Shown here one piece after another: positions 20,157-30,250 of a stretch of DNA of 64,000 nt (positions are counted from its first letter, which is position 1; each line of letters begins with the position of its first letter). Location: the NCBI RefSeq assembly GCF_014656355.1, contig NZ_BNCG01000011.1, forward strand, positions 1 through 64,000, written 5' to 3'. Both the position numbers and the translations under genes were made by a program. A model generated the notes under the pieces. It worked only from the letters and a program-made list of their open reading frames with translations. It was not told where the DNA came from and ran no database searches. The DNA comes from Camelimonas fluminis. Its GTDB lineage: Bacteria; Pseudomonadota; Alphaproteobacteria; Rhizobiales; Beijerinckiaceae.

Positions 20157-22904
20157 ATGACAGCAACGCCGCCATCCGGGCCGCGCGCTGACGCGCCCGG
20201 CGCGACAGCAACGTCCAGACGCAGCGATCTGCGGCTGAAGCGCCTGACGCGCCTCAGCCAGGCGGCGCTGTTCTGGGAGCGGCTGTGGCCGGCGTTGTGG
20301 CCGCTTGCCGGCGTTGTCCTGCTGTATCTCGCCGCCAGCCTCGCCGGTTTGTGGGAGGCAGCGCCGCCGGCGCTGACGCACGTCCTGCGCTCGGGCTTCC
20401 TGGTCGCCGCCGTCGCGGCGCTGTGGCCCCTGACCCGCCTGCGCTGGCCCGGTCGCGACGAGGCCCTGGCGCGGCTCGACCGGTCCGCCCCGGCTCTGGC
20501 CCGCGCCCGCATCGCCTCCGCTTATGCCGACGCCCAGGCGACCGGTCTTGCCGACCCCACCTCCCAGGCGTTGTGGCGCCGTCACCAGGCCATGCTGGAG
20601 CGGCAGCTGGCGGCCCTGCGCCTGCGCGCGCCCGTGGTGCGCATGGCCGACCGCGACCGGCGGGCCCTGCGCGCCATCCCGGTGCTCGCCCTGGTCACCG
20701 CCGCCTTCGTCGCCGGACCGGACTGGCGCAACCGCCTGGCGTCCGGCTTCACCTGGACATGGAGCATGGATCTGGCGGCGGAGAACGCCCGCCGTCTCGA
20801 CGGCTGGATCGATCCGCCGCGTTACACCCGCCGTCCGCCGGTCATGCTCGACCTGACCTCCGGCTCCGCGCAAGCGGCCCCCGCGCGGGTTCCCGTCAAC
20901 AGCATCCTGGTGGTGCAGGCGGCCGGCGGCGACGGCCTCACGGTCAGCGCCGGCTCCGGGCTCACGCCAGTGGCCAGCGAAGCCGGCGATGCGGCGCCCG
21001 CCGGCCTGCAGCGCGTGCGCTACAGGATCACCGGCGATGGCGAGGCCTCCATCCGCGCCGGCGGCGGATCGCATGTGGTCCAGTTCCAGGCCATTGCCGA
21101 CCAGCCGCCGAAAGTGGCGCTGAAAGGCAAGCCTTCCGGCGGCGCCCGCGGCTCGCTCACCATCGCCTATACGGCGACCGACGACTACGGCCTCGCCTCC
21201 GGCCGCGCCGAGATCAAGCGCACCGGCGGCGGCGAAGGCCGCAGCCTGGCGGAACCGCCGGACATTCCCCTCAACCTGCCCGCCAACCCCGGCGACGGCG
21301 CCGAACTGCGCACTGTAGCCGAACTGGCGTCCCACCCCTGGGCCGGCGCCCAGGTGTCCCTGACCCTGACCGTCAGGGATGACGCCGGTCAGGAGGGGCG
21401 CAGCGAGACGGTGACGCTCACCCTGCCGGAGCGCACCTTCGCCGATCCGCTGGCCCGCGCCCTGGTCGAACAGCGCCGCGACCTGATTCTCACCCCGGAC
21501 GTCCGGGCGCGGGTGCAGACGGCGCTGGACGCCCTGCTGATCGCGCCGGAGCTGTTCACGCCGCAATCGGGAATCTATCTCGGCCTGCGCCGGGTGGCGG
21601 AGCAATTGCGCCACGCCGAGGGCGATCCGGCCCTGGTCGATGTGGCCGAACAGTTGTGGCAGCTGGCCCTGGTGATCGAGGACGGCGACCTGTCGGACGC
21701 GGAGAAGCAGTTGCGCCAGGCCCAGCAGGCGCTGCGCGACGCCATCGAGCGCGGCGCCGGAGAGGAAGAGATTCGCCGCCTGTCGCAGGAGCTGCGCCGG
21801 GCCATGGACCGCTATGTCGCAGAGATGGGCCGGCAGGCGCGCTCCCGGCCACAGCAACCGGGCGACGCCAACGCCCAGACAATCACCCAGGATGACCTGC
21901 AGAAGCTGCTCGACCGGATTGAGGAGCTGACGCGCCTCGGCCAGCGGGAGGAAGCCGCGCGGCTGCTCGACCGCCTGCGCCAGCTCATGGAGAACCTGCG
22001 CACCGCCAGCCCGTCGCAGGGCGGCGGCCAGGGTGGGCGGCAGGGCGGCGATCAGGGTGCCCAGGGTGAGGCCGGACGCCGGCTCGGCAAGGCGCTCGGC
22101 GATCTCGACGAACTGATGCGCCAGCAGCAGGCGCTGCGCGACGAAACCTTCCGCCAGGGCCAGCAGGGGCAAGACGGCGAGAATGGACAGACCCAGGACG
22201 ACGAAGGGCAGGACGGAAGCCGGAGCCAGCAGGGCCGGCCTGGCGGACGCAATGAGGGGGCGCGGCCGGGAGAGCGCCCCGGTGAACGGCAAGGCCAGGG
22301 CCCGCACGACGGCCGCGGCAGGCAAGGCCAGCACGGCCAGAAGGGCGGCGGCCAGGGTGAGAAGCCGGGCCAGCCGGACGCCACCCCCGGCGACCTGCGC
22401 CAGCGTCAGGAGGCCTTGCGCCGCCAGCTTGAGGAGTTGCAGCAGCAGCTGAAACGTGACGGCGCGGAAACTGGCAAGGGCTTTGGCGACGCCGATCGGG
22501 AAATGCGTGGCGCCGGCGATGCGCTGGGGCGCGAGAGCCCCGGCGAGGCGGTCGATTCCCAGGGACGCGCCCTCGACGAGATGCGGCGCGGCGCTCAGGA
22601 TCTTGCCCGGCAGATGGCGGAGGCGGACGGCAAAGGACGCGGCCAGGACAGGGACGGACAGGACCGGAACGGCGAGCAACCCGGCGCGCGCGGGACCAAT
22701 GGCGGCGGGCCGGAAACTGATCCGTTGGGCCGTCCGCTGCGCGGCCAGGATCGCGGCGCCGGACAGATGGAAAGCGGCGAGCCTGGCGAGGCCGCCGGCG
22801 CCCGGGCGCGACGCATTCTCGACGAACTGCGACGCCGGCTCGGCGACAGCGAGCGCTCACGAGAAGAACTGGACTATCTGGAGAGATTGCTCGGCCCCCG
22901 CTAA
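20157..22904 (+). CDS. TIGR02302/DUF4175 family large membrane protein
   Basis: A 915-residue protein of unknown function. Residues about 35-110 contain two membrane helices, and a third lies near 175-195 (the VLALVTAAFVAG segment). A middle region with beta-type features (about 200-430) follows, then helical, Arg/Glu/Gln-rich sequence with coiled-coil character, a low-complexity Gly-Gln-Arg-Asp stretch (about 620-850), and a final charged helix ending LDYLERLLGPR. GGAG 6 bp upstream supports ATG 20157 over the longer frame. It follows lysA as in other Hyphomicrobiales. A role in the envelope is likely only by location. Confidence 0.85.
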   Translation: MTATPPSGPRADAPGATATSRRSDLRLKRLTRLSQAALFWERLWPALWPLAGVVLLYLAASLAGLWEAAPPALTHVLRSGFLVAAVAALWPLTRLRWPGRDEALARLDRSAPALARARIASAYADAQATGLADPTSQALWRRHQAMLERQLAALRLRAPVVRMADRDRRALRAIPVLALVTAAFVAGPDWRNRLASGFTWTWSMDLAAENARRLDGWIDPPRYTRRPPVMLDLTSGSAQAAPARVPVNSILVVQAAGGDGLTVSAGSGLTPVASEAGDAAPAGLQRVRYRITGDGEASIRAGGGSHVVQFQAIADQPPKVALKGKPSGGARGSLTIAYTATDDYGLASGRAEIKRTGGGEGRSLAEPPDIPLNLPANPGDGAELRTVAELASHPWAGAQVSLTLTVRDDAGQEGRSETVTLTLPERTFADPLARALVEQRRDLILTPDVRARVQTALDALLIAPELFTPQSGIYLGLRRVAEQLRHAEGDPALVDVAEQLWQLALVIEDGDLSDAEKQLRQAQQALRDAIERGAGEEEIRRLSQELRRAMDRYVAEMGRQARSRPQQPGDANAQTITQDDLQKLLDRIEELTRLGQREEAARLLDRLRQLMENLRTASPSQGGGQGGRQGGDQGAQGEAGRRLGKALGDLDELMRQQQALRDETFRQGQQGQDGENGQTQDDEGQDGSRSQQGRPGGRNEGARPGERPGERQGQGPHDGRGRQGQHGQKGGGQGEKPGQPDATPGDLRQRQEALRRQLEELQQQLKRDGAETGKGFGDADREMRGAGDALGRESPGEAVDSQGRALDEMRRGAQDLARQMAEADGKGRGQDRDGQDRNGEQPGARGTNGGGPETDPLGRPLRGQDRGAGQMESGEPGEAAGARARRILDELRRRLGDSERSREELDYLERLLGPR

Positions 22905-23044
22905 TACGACGGCGGGCGGGGCCAGCCATGACAGGCTGGCCTGGAGCACTGTTGGGCGGCGCCGGGCGCGGCGCGCGCGTTTCGAGTATCTGGCAAAATT
23001 CCACGTCGCTGTGGATTTGCCCTGACGTCAGGCGGGAGAAGAGG

Positions 23045-23233
23045 ATGGACGCGTCAAACTGGATCGTCGGCGTCGCTGTGGCCGCGGTCGCGCTGGTGCT
23101 GGCCATGGGCCTCTATAACATGATGCGCGGCGGTAACCCGGAGCGGTCCCAGAAGCTGATGCGCATGCGCGTGCTGCTGCAATTCGTCGCCATCCTCATC
23201 GCCATGGCCGTGTTGTGGTGGCGGGCGCTCTGA
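23045..23233 (+). CDS. HIG1-domain twin-transmembrane protein
   Basis: Sixty-two residues with two membrane helices (about 6-24 and 44-60) joined by the conserved loop YNMMRGGNPERSQKLMRMRV, the bacterial form of the hypoxia-induced (HIG1) domain. In mitochondria this domain helps respiratory supercomplexes; in bacteria the role is unclear. The ribosome-binding site GGAGAAGAGG sits close to the ATG. It lies upstream of the cobalamin adenosyltransferase gene, a pairing common in related genomes. Confidence 0.88.
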   Translation: MDASNWIVGVAVAAVALVLAMGLYNMMRGGNPERSQKLMRMRVLLQFVAILIAMAVLWWRAL

Positions 23234-23547
23234 ACCGGCGGACTGGGAGTTTGCGGCGACATGGCCCCGCAGCCGAGGCGTCGCATCCGGAATGTCGCAT
23301 CTCGCGCCGCAACCTCGCAGGCGCGGCTCGCGGAAGGGACGCATAAAGCCGGAAACATTTTTGGCGAAAACCGGAGCACATTTTTCGGGAAGAGGCGCGT
23401 GAGCAATGCGCCAGGCCAGAAGACAGGGCGCTTCCGCGAACCGGATTTCATCGGTAGCGCTCCGGCGGCGCGCGAGCTTCGCCGGGCCATGGGCGGCGTC
23501 CGCGTGGCCCACACACCCCATTTCGCATCAGACTGGACAGGACGATC
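23234..23547. other. Intergenic region with a family-B repeat
   Basis: No gene supported. It holds the repeat at 23374-23406 and presumably the promoter for the adenosyltransferase. I looked for a cobalamin riboswitch here and saw no B12-box-like element. Confidence 0.4.
23374..23406 (-). repeat. Dispersed repeat family B, copy 3
   Basis: GAGCACATTTTTCGGGAAGA followed by GGCGCGTGAGCA aligns with CGCCACTTTTCGTGAAGATC AGCGCGTGAGCA near 55180-55211. It is a partial copy. Confidence 0.55.
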
Positions 23548-24129
23548 ATGGTCGCGCTGAACCGCATCTACACCCGCACTGGCGACAAGGGCGCCACCGG
23601 CCTCGTCACCGGCGAACGCCGCCCCAAGCATGATCTGCGCATCGAGGCCTATGGCACGGTGGACGAAACCAACGCCACGGTCGGCGTGGCGCGGCTGTCG
23701 ACGGCGGCGCTGGATGGGCCGGTCGACGCCATGCTGGCGCGCATCCAGAACGATCTGTTCGACCTGGGAGCTGATCTGGCCACGCCGGAAACCGGCAAAC
23801 CGATGAAATACGAACCGCTCCGCATCGCCGATTCCCAGGTGACGCGGCTGGAAAACGAGATCGATCTGCTGAACGCCGACCTGTCGCCCCTGCGTTCTTT
23901 CGTCCTGCCCGGCGGTTCGCCCGCCGCCGCCGCGCTGCATGTGTCGCGCACTGTCTGCCGCCGGGCCGAGCGTCTGGTGGTGGCCCTTGACGCCCGCGAG
24001 GACGAGATCGTCACCCCCGCCGCCATCAAATACCTCAACCGGCTTTCGGATTTCTTTTTCGTCGCCGCCCGCTGGCTCAATGACCGGGGCGCCGCCGACG
24101 TCCTCTGGACTCCCGGCCAGAACCGCTGA
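23548..24129 (+). CDS. Cob(I)alamin adenosyltransferase, PduO type
   Basis: Transfers the adenosyl group of ATP to cob(I)alamin, giving adenosylcobalamin for mutases such as methylmalonyl-CoA mutase. The 193-residue helical protein has the N-terminal ATP loop YTRTGDKGATGLVTGER, RIEAYGTVDETNA, FDLGADLATP, the FVLPGGSPAAAALHVSRTVCRRAER signature and the C-terminal KYLNRLSDFFFVAARWLN. It stands upstream of etfBA, fitting acyl-CoA metabolism. Confidence 0.96.
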   Translation: MVALNRIYTRTGDKGATGLVTGERRPKHDLRIEAYGTVDETNATVGVARLSTAALDGPVDAMLARIQNDLFDLGADLATPETGKPMKYEPLRIADSQVTRLENEIDLLNADLSPLRSFVLPGGSPAAAALHVSRTVCRRAERLVVALDAREDEIVTPAAIKYLNRLSDFFFVAARWLNDRGAADVLWTPGQNR

Positions 24130-24467
24130 CATTCGACCATTTGCCGAGATTTGCGGAATGGCCGGGCACCAGGCCCGACAGGTCCCGCGACGCGACGGCA
24201 AATACAGCTGAATCCGGTGCGGAACTGGCGCTCGGGGCCAGACAAAATAACCTGGAGTGTTTCCAGGTCCCCCCGCCAACCTCCGGCTCCAGCGGCAAAT
24301 GCGGCTCCCAGCGGCGAAACGCGCGCGAAAAGGGCTGCATGGATACGTTGACAACAGACGGCGGCGCCGTCAGGTTCCGCCCCCATCGGGAGACGACTGT
24401 CGGCAATGCGCACGCGCGCGGGGACTGGCCGATCTCCTGCCCCGTTCGTGCTTGAAGGGAAGCCGGT
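24130..24467. other. Promoter region of etfBA
   Basis: About 340 bp without a supported gene. A GAAGGGAAG ribosome-binding site precedes etfB at its right end. Confidence 0.35.
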
Positions 24468-25217
24468 ATGAAGATTCTCGTGCCCGTCAAGCGGGTCGTC
24501 GACTACAACGTCAAGATCCGCGTCAAACAGGACGGCTCCGGCGTGGAACTCGCCAACGTCAAGATGTCGATGAACCCCTTCGACGAGATCGCCGTCGAAG
24601 AGGCGATCCGCCTGAAGGAAAAGGGCGTCGCCACCGAGATCGTCGTCGTCTCCATCGGCCCCCAGCAGGCCAGCGAGACCATCCGCACCGCGCTCGCCAT
24701 GGGCGCGGACCGCGGCGTGCTGGTGAAGACCGACGCCAGCGTTGAGCCGCTCGGCGTCGCCAAGCTGCTGAAGAAGGTGATCGAGACCGAGAACCCGGGC
24801 CTCGTCATCCTCGGCAAGCAGGCCATCGACGACGACAGCAACCAGACCGGCCAGATGCTCGCCGCCCTGCTCGGCTGGGCCCAGGGCACCTTCGCCTCGA
24901 AGATCGAAGTGGCTGGCGAACAGCTCTCGGTCACCCGTGAGATCGACGGCGGTCTGCAGACCATCGAGCTGAAGCTCCCCGCCATCGTGACGACCGACCT
25001 GCGTCTGAACGAGCCGCGCTACGCGTCTCTGCCGAACATCATGAAGGCGAAGAAGAAGCCGCTGGACGAGACCTCCCCGGAGACGCTCGGCGTCGACGTG
25101 GCTCCGCGCCTGAAGGTGCTCTCGACCGTCGAGCCGGCGAAGCGCTCGGCTGGCGTCAAGGTCGCCTCGGTTGAGGAACTCGTGTCGAAACTCAAGAACG
25201 AGGCTGGAGTTCTCTGA
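24468..25217 (+). CDS. etfB: Electron transfer flavoprotein subunit beta
   Basis: AMP-binding subunit of ETF, which takes electrons from acyl-CoA and other flavin dehydrogenases to ETF-quinone oxidoreductase. The 249 residues start [20 protein letters not shown] and contain [53 protein letters not shown] and the signature block [20 protein letters not shown]. The stop is one base from the etfA start, so the two are coupled. Confidence 0.97.
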   Translation: MKILVPVKRVVDYNVKIRVKQDGSGVELANVKMSMNPFDEIAVEEAIRLKEKGVATEIVVVSIGPQQASETIRTALAMGADRGVLVKTDASVEPLGVAKLLKKVIETENPGLVILGKQAIDDDSNQTGQMLAALLGWAQGTFASKIEVAGEQLSVTREIDGGLQTIELKLPAIVTTDLRLNEPRYASLPNIMKAKKKPLDETSPETLGVDVAPRLKVLSTVEPAKRSAGVKVASVEELVSKLKNEAGVL

Positions 25218-25218
25218 T

Positions 25219-26154
25219 ATGACCACCCTGCTTCTGGCTGAACACAACAACTCCACCCTTAACGACGCCACCGCCAAGGCCGTGGCCGCCGCCCGGGGTC
25301 TCGGCGGTCCGGTGCACGTGCTGGTCGCCGGTTCGGGCGCCCGCGCCGTGGCCGAACAGGCTGCGAAGCTGGCTGGCGTCGACAAGGTGCTCGTGGCCGA
25401 CAACGCCGCCTACGCCAACGCCCTGGCCGAGCCGGTCGCCGCGCTGATCGTGTCGCTGGCTGGCGCCTATGACGCGATCGTGGCTCCGGCCACCGCCAAC
25501 GGCAAGAACATCCTGCCGCGCGTCGCCGCACAGCTCGACGTCATGCAGATTTCGGAAGTGACCAAGGTCGTCTCCGCCGACACCTTCGAGCGTCCGATCT
25601 ACGCCGGCAACGCCATCCAGACCGTGCAGTCGACCGACGGCAAGAAGGTCATCACCGTCCGCACCGCCGCGTTCCAGAGCGCTGGCGAAGGCGGTTCGGC
25701 CGCCATTGAAGACGTCGCCGCCGCCGCTGATCCGGCCGTGTCGTCGTTCAAGGGCGAAGAGCTGTCGAAGTCCGACCGTCCGGAGCTGGCCTCGGCCAAG
25801 ATCATCATCTCCGGTGGTCGCGCGCTCGGTTCGGCCGAGAACTTCACCAAGTACATCGAGCCGGTCGCCGACGCGCTCGGCGCCGCCATGGGCGCTTCGC
25901 GCGCCGCTGTCGACGCCGGCTACGCGCCGAACGACCTGCAGGTCGGCCAGACCGGCAAGGTCGTCGCCCCGCAGCTGTACATCGCCGTCGGCATCTCCGG
26001 CGCCATCCAGCACCTTGCTGGCATGAAGGACAGCCGCGTGATCGTCGCCATCAACAAGGACGAGGAAGCGCCAATCTTCCAGGTGGCGGACTACGGCCTC
26101 GTCGGCGACCTGTTCACGCTGCTGCCGGAGCTGCAGGCAGCGCTCGGCAAGTAA
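25219..26154 (+). CDS. etfA: Electron transfer flavoprotein subunit alpha
   Basis: FAD-binding partner of EtfB. The 311-residue protein shows the C-terminal FAD domain: [55 protein letters not shown], and the signature [21 protein letters not shown] use ATG 25219, one base after the etfB stop, rather than the longer frame. A strong terminator follows. Confidence 0.97.
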   Translation: MTTLLLAEHNNSTLNDATAKAVAAARGLGGPVHVLVAGSGARAVAEQAAKLAGVDKVLVADNAAYANALAEPVAALIVSLAGAYDAIVAPATANGKNILPRVAAQLDVMQISEVTKVVSADTFERPIYAGNAIQTVQSTDGKKVITVRTAAFQSAGEGGSAAIEDVAAAADPAVSSFKGEELSKSDRPELASAKIIISGGRALGSAENFTKYIEPVADALGAAMGASRAAVDAGYAPNDLQVGQTGKVVAPQLYIAVGISGAIQHLAGMKDSRVIVAINKDEEAPIFQVADYGLVGDLFTLLPELQAALGK

Positions 26155-26181
26155 GCCGTCCGGTTTACGCATGAACAAGAA

Positions 26182-26210
26182 AGGCGGCGCGATCTCGCGC
26201 CGCCTTTTTT
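26182..26210 (+). terminator. Rho-independent terminator after etfA
   Basis: AGGCGGCGCGA and the complementary CGCGCCGCCT pair around TCT, followed by six T residues. It closes the etfBA operon. Confidence 0.92.
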
Positions 26211-26606
26211 CATGGCGGCGTCAACATGCCGGGGGCATGCCGTCGCGGCAGCGACCCAAGGATTTATTCCGCAATTATTCCGTCACCCCGAAGCTTACAT
26301 CAACGCGTTGCGACAATTTGCCGGGGCGCGTGGCTCCCGCAACACGTCGTTGCAGGCCGGAACGGCGCCGCGCACCGGGCGGAGACGCCACTATAAAATC
26401 ATGAAATGACGGGCGTTTACGGGCAGTTTATGGCCTTCGCAACAGCCTCCGGCGGCTCTGGAAAACCCTTCCGCGGCGCCATGCGTTATACCCTGTCCAA
26501 ACCAGGGCAACCTCGTTAGAGTACGCCCCGGGTTTTGGCGCCGGCGGCAATCCGGCCATTGTGGCGTCGCGCGCCGCGCGCATCAAACACTCCAGGTGGC
26601 AAAGAC
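26211..26606. other. Intergenic region upstream of hbd
   Basis: About 400 bp with no supported gene. It includes a relatively AT-rich part near 26260-26300 and 26390-26410 that probably contains the hbd promoter. Confidence 0.35.
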
Positions 26607-27488
26607 ATGGCGATCGCAATCAGGAAAGTCGGCGTTATTGGCGCGGGTCAGATGGGCAACGGCATCGCCCATGTATGCGCTGCTTCCGGTTTCGACGTCC
26701 GGCTGAATGATCTGAGCGAGGACCGGCTCAATTCCGCCCTCGCCACCATCAACGGCAACCTTGCCCGTCAGGTGGCGCGCGGCCAGCTTGACGAGGCGGA
26801 TCGCCAGGCCTCGATCGCCCGCATCATCCCGGCGACCTCCTTCAACGACCTGTCCGACTGCGACCTGGTCATTGAGGCGGCGACGGAACATGAGGAAACC
26901 AAGCGCAAGATTTTCAGCGACATTTGCCCGGTGCTGCGTCCTGACGCCCTGCTGGCCTCCAACACCTCCTCGATCTCCATCACCCGCCTCGCCGCCTCCA
27001 CGGACCGGCCCGAGCGTTTCATCGGCATGCACTTCATGAATCCGGTGCCGATGATGCAGCTGGTGGAGTTGATCCGCGGCATCGCCACCGAAGACACGAC
27101 GTTCGAGCAGGCCAAGGATTTTATCCGCGCCCTCAACAAGACCATCACCATCGCCGAGGATTTCCCGGCCTTTATCGTCAACCGCATCCTGCTGCCGATG
27201 GTGAACGAGGCGATCTACACGCTTTACGAGGGCGTTGGTTCGGTCGATTCGATCGACACCGCCATGCGACTGGGCGCAAACCATCCCATGGGTCCGCTGC
27301 AACTGGCCGATTTCATCGGTCTCGACGTCTGCCTCTCGGTGATGCAGGTGCTGCACGAAGGACTCGCGGATTCGAAATATCGCCCCTGCCCGCTGCTGGT
27401 GAAATACGTTGAGGCCGGCTGGCTGGGCCGCAAGACCCAGCGCGGCTTCTATGACTACCGTGGCGAAAAGCCGCTGCCCACGCGCTGA
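26607..27488 (+). CDS. 3-hydroxybutyryl-CoA dehydrogenase
   Basis: NAD(P)-dependent oxidation/reduction between 3-hydroxybutyryl-CoA and acetoacetyl-CoA, in C4 acyl-CoA metabolism. The 293-residue protein has the Rossmann GAGQMGNGIAH (12-22), EAATEHEETK, SNTSSISITRLA, the HFMNPVPMMQLVE block with the catalytic His, NRILLPMVNEAIY, and the terminal GRKTQRGFYDY. It sits downstream of etfBA as in many relatives. It likely works with the thiolase and reductase encoded at 43-49 kb. Confidence 0.95.
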   Translation: MAIAIRKVGVIGAGQMGNGIAHVCAASGFDVRLNDLSEDRLNSALATINGNLARQVARGQLDEADRQASIARIIPATSFNDLSDCDLVIEAATEHEETKRKIFSDICPVLRPDALLASNTSSISITRLAASTDRPERFIGMHFMNPVPMMQLVELIRGIATEDTTFEQAKDFIRALNKTITIAEDFPAFIVNRILLPMVNEAIYTLYEGVGSVDSIDTAMRLGANHPMGPLQLADFIGLDVCLSVMQVLHEGLADSKYRPCPLLVKYVEAGWLGRKTQRGFYDYRGEKPLPTR

Positions 27489-27537
27489 GCCGGCGGGCGG
27501 GAGCCCGCCTGCATGATGTCCCGGCGTCTCGCCCCTG

Positions 27538-27559
27538 CCCCCGCTTCGCGGGGGTTTTT
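27538..27559 (+). terminator. Rho-independent terminator after hbd
   Basis: CCCCCGC and GCGGGGG pair around TTC, followed by five T residues. A second smaller hairpin (TCCCGC/GCGGGA) follows at 27564-27579. Confidence 0.9.
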
Positions 27560-27579
27560 GTTATTCCCGCTTTGCGGGG

Positions 27580-28097
27580 AGACATTTGTCATCATGACGC
27601 CGCGAAGCTTCACAAACCGGCGTCGCCGCGTGTAGGCTACGCGCGGCCTTGCAATCCGCCATGGCTTTCCGCGCCCGCCTGGCGCGGGCTGGCGCCGGTT
27701 CGTAAGTCTGCTGCTCCGCGCGCCGCGCCGCGTGCATTCCGCATCCGGCATCACGCGATTGTCGTGGAACAGCGTCATCCTGCAGCGAAGGGTCGAGGGA
27801 ATCACCTGTCGCCGGCTGGCGCCCCCTGTTTCGGGTCAGCAGCCAGACGCAGGCTCCCAGGCGCTCCACGTCGGGCGGAGCGCGCGGCCGGTTGATGTGG
27901 CCCTCGGGCTGTTGACGCGTTTTCCTGTTAACGGCTCCGCACCCGCACGCCGGTCATCGTGACGGCGAAACAGCGCCTCCCGGCAATGGCGGGGCGTGAC
28001 GGCGACGTGACGATCCGGGCCCGTCTGGACCGAGAACGGGTCGCCACCCGGAACCTGATGCCGACTGGCGCCTGCTCTTCTGCGGGAGATCGCGCCA
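27580..28097. other. Gap of about 500 bp upstream of the HNH gene
   Basis: No gene supported on either strand. The minus strand between 27600 and 27800 contains phrases like CTTCGCTGCAGGATGACGC and GATGCCGGATGCGGAATGCA that look like intergenic-repeat debris known from related genomes, but I cannot confirm another copy in this window. Confidence 0.35.
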
Positions 28098-28691
28098 GTG
28101 ACATTTCACATGCGAGTTCGGACGCCGTTTCGCGCCAACCCAGGTCGCAGCCCCGAGAGCTGCCCGGCGCTGGTGCTGAACGCCGACTTCAAGCCGCTCA
28201 GTTACTATCCCCTGTCGCTCTGGTCGTGGCAGGACGCCATCCGGGCGGTGTTTCTTGACCGGGTCAACATCATCTCGACCTATGACGTCGTCGCCCGCAG
28301 CCCGGGGTTCGAGATGCAGCTGCCCTCGGTGGTGTCGCTGAAGAGCTATGTGCGGCCAAGCCGCGAGCCGGCTTTCACCCGCTTCAACGTGTTCCTCCGC
28401 GACCGCTTCACCTGCCAGTATTGCGGCTCGCGCTCGGACCTGACCTTTGATCACCTGATCCCCCGCTCGCGCGGCGGCCAGACCACCTGGGACAATGTCG
28501 TCACCGCCTGCGCGCCCTGCAACCTGCGCAAGGCCGACCACATGCCCAAGGCGATTGGCATGATCCCGGCCCGGGCGCCGGCGCGACCTGGCGTTTTCGA
28601 CCTGCACGAGGCCGGCCGCAACTTCCCGCCCAACTATCTGCACGAAAGCTGGCTGGACTACCTTTACTGGGACACCGAACTGGAGCCGTGA
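28098..28691 (+). CDS. HNH endonuclease family protein
   Basis: A 197-residue protein with a conserved Hyphomicrobiales N-terminal domain ([25 protein letters not shown]) and a zinc-bound HNH nuclease domain: [23 protein letters not shown] and [14 protein letters not shown]. The paired CxxC motifs bind zinc and the DH of FDHLIP is the catalytic part. It ends with the very conserved [19 protein letters not shown] 28098 has GGGAG 9 bp upstream; ATG 28110 is possible. No methyltransferase or mobile element accompanies it, so it seems a housekeeping gene. Role unknown. Confidence 0.92.
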   Translation: MTFHMRVRTPFRANPGRSPESCPALVLNADFKPLSYYPLSLWSWQDAIRAVFLDRVNIISTYDVVARSPGFEMQLPSVVSLKSYVRPSREPAFTRFNVFLRDRFTCQYCGSRSDLTFDHLIPRSRGGQTTWDNVVTACAPCNLRKADHMPKAIGMIPARAPARPGVFDLHEAGRNFPPNYLHESWLDYLYWDTELEP

Positions 28692-28833
28692 CGGCGGCGC
28701 GGGGGGCCGGGCGACCAGATTGCATTTTTGCAATCTGGCGCGTGCGGTTGCGGATCTGGATTTGCGCGATGCGACGCATCAGCTTGTGGTCACGCAATCA
28801 CCACAGCCGGCCGCGCCGGAGAAGGAGGACGCC

Positions 28834-29778
28834 ATGCAGCTCACTGGCATCCATCACGTCACCGCTATCACCGCACAGGCGCGCGACAACCATCATTTTT
28901 ACACCCGCACCTTGGGCATGCGCCTGGTCAAGCGCACCGTGAACCAGGACGACGTCAGCGCCTGGCATCTGTTTTACGCTGACGGCGAAGCCGCGCCTGG
29001 CACGGATCTCACCTTCTTCGACTGGCCGGCCGCGCCTGAACAGCGCGGCGCCGACAGCGTCGTCCGCACGGGCCTGCGCGTCGCCGGAGCCGGAACCCTG
29101 GCCTGGTGGAAGCAGCGGTTCACGGATCTCGGCGTCCATCACGGCGAGATCATCACGCGCGACGGCCGCCTGACCCTGGACTTTCAGGACGCGGAAGGGC
29201 AACGCCTCGCGCTCATCGATGACGGCGGCGAAGGAGACGTTCATGTCTGGGATCGCAGCCCCGTGCCGGCGGAGCGGCAGATTCGCGGCCTTGGCCCCAT
29301 CACCCTTGCGGTGCGCGACGTCGCCATGCTGGAGATGGTGCTGGAGCGGGTGATGAACATGCGGTTCGACCGCGACTACGCCGACGCCGTCAACGGCGCC
29401 GTGCGGGTCTGGACCATGGGCGCAGGCGGCGCGGGCGCCGAAGTACATGTGGTCGACGCGTCCGGTCAACCCCGGGCGCGACAGGGCGCGGGCGCCGTGC
29501 ATCATGTCGCCTTCCGCACGCCGGACCCGGAGCAGTATCACGCCTGGGCGGCGCGTCTGAAGGATCTGCGCATTCCCAACAGCGGCGAGGTCGAGCGCTA
29601 TTACTTCCAGAGTCTCTACTTCCGCGAGCCCAATGGCATCCTGTTCGAGATCGCCACGGACGGCCCCGGCTTCGCGGTGGACGAACCCCTGGCGACCCTG
29701 GGCGAAAGCGTTTCCCTGCCGCCGTTCCTCGAACCGCGCCGGGCGGAGATCGAAGCAGGTCTGAAGCCGGTCGACTGA
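28834..29778 (+). CDS. Ring-cleaving dioxygenase, glyoxalase/VOC family
   Basis: A 314-residue protein made of two vicinal-oxygen-chelate modules, resembling the MhqA/MhqO hydroquinone-type dioxygenases that detoxify quinones. Metal-ligand candidates are His in [10 protein letters not shown] near the start, His in [10 protein letters not shown] in the second half, and Glu in [28 protein letters not shown] is the family's first-module signature. A perfect GAAGGAGG ribosome-binding site supports ATG 28834. The natural substrate is not known. Confidence 0.92.
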   Translation: MQLTGIHHVTAITAQARDNHHFYTRTLGMRLVKRTVNQDDVSAWHLFYADGEAAPGTDLTFFDWPAAPEQRGADSVVRTGLRVAGAGTLAWWKQRFTDLGVHHGEIITRDGRLTLDFQDAEGQRLALIDDGGEGDVHVWDRSPVPAERQIRGLGPITLAVRDVAMLEMVLERVMNMRFDRDYADAVNGAVRVWTMGAGGAGAEVHVVDASGQPRARQGAGAVHHVAFRTPDPEQYHAWAARLKDLRIPNSGEVERYYFQSLYFREPNGILFEIATDGPGFAVDEPLATLGESVSLPPFLEPRRAEIEAGLKPVD

Positions 29779-29788
29779 CGCCGCCGAC

Positions 29789-29828
29789 AGGTTTCGGGCG
29801 CCGGCCGTTTTGCCGGAAAGCCCGAACC
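29789..29828 (+). terminator. Hairpin after the dioxygenase gene
   Basis: GGTTTCGGGC pairs with GCCCGAACC with an inner CCGGC/GCCGG stem. No T-run follows, so termination is probable but not certain. Confidence 0.5.
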
Positions 29829-30250
29829 TGCTATAGATGAGCCGCTCACAAAGCATTGCGCCGTCGGTTGAATACTGGCGGCGCAATACTTATGTGGGCG
29901 CTGGAAAAACATGCGCCATGCCGCGGCGAACGCCGCGATCCGGAGCGCGGTCGCCGGTATGGTCCGGTAGCCCCGTCCCCTCTGGAAAAATGCAGCGCGC
30001 GCAATGGTTTGAGGCGCATGCCGCCGACAGGTGGCTCCACGTCAGGGACATGCGCCAGTTCCGGATTGCGCCAAACACCGTGTGACGCAATCCGGGCCGC
30101 CCTCCCCCCCGGAGAGCGGTTTGATATGTTTCAGGACGCCGGCGCCGCATGGCTCCCGGCGGACGTTTCCGGTGGACTTGTTCGCGACGCCCTGATTTAC
30201 AGGGCGGCGCACGCCTGTCTGTGGCGGTCCGCCAGTCCGAAAGGTCTTCG
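29829..30250. other. secA upstream region
   Basis: About 420 bp without a supported gene. The in-frame extension upstream of secA is not conserved. I see no secM-like arrest peptide; the short open frames here lack a signal sequence. Confidence 0.4.

Noticed and set aside
20070-22679. A long open frame opposite the TIGR02302 gene
   Set aside because: Leu/Ala-rich antisense shadow of the Gln/Arg-rich coding strand; no conserved features.
23234-23547. Cobalamin riboswitch before the adenosyltransferase gene
   Set aside because: No B12-box-like sequence or suitable pairing found; the region instead holds a dispersed repeat.
28098-28691. HNH protein as part of a restriction-modification or anti-phage system
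   Set aside because: No methyltransferase, specificity subunit or other defence gene nearby, and the protein matches a core Hyphomicrobiales family.
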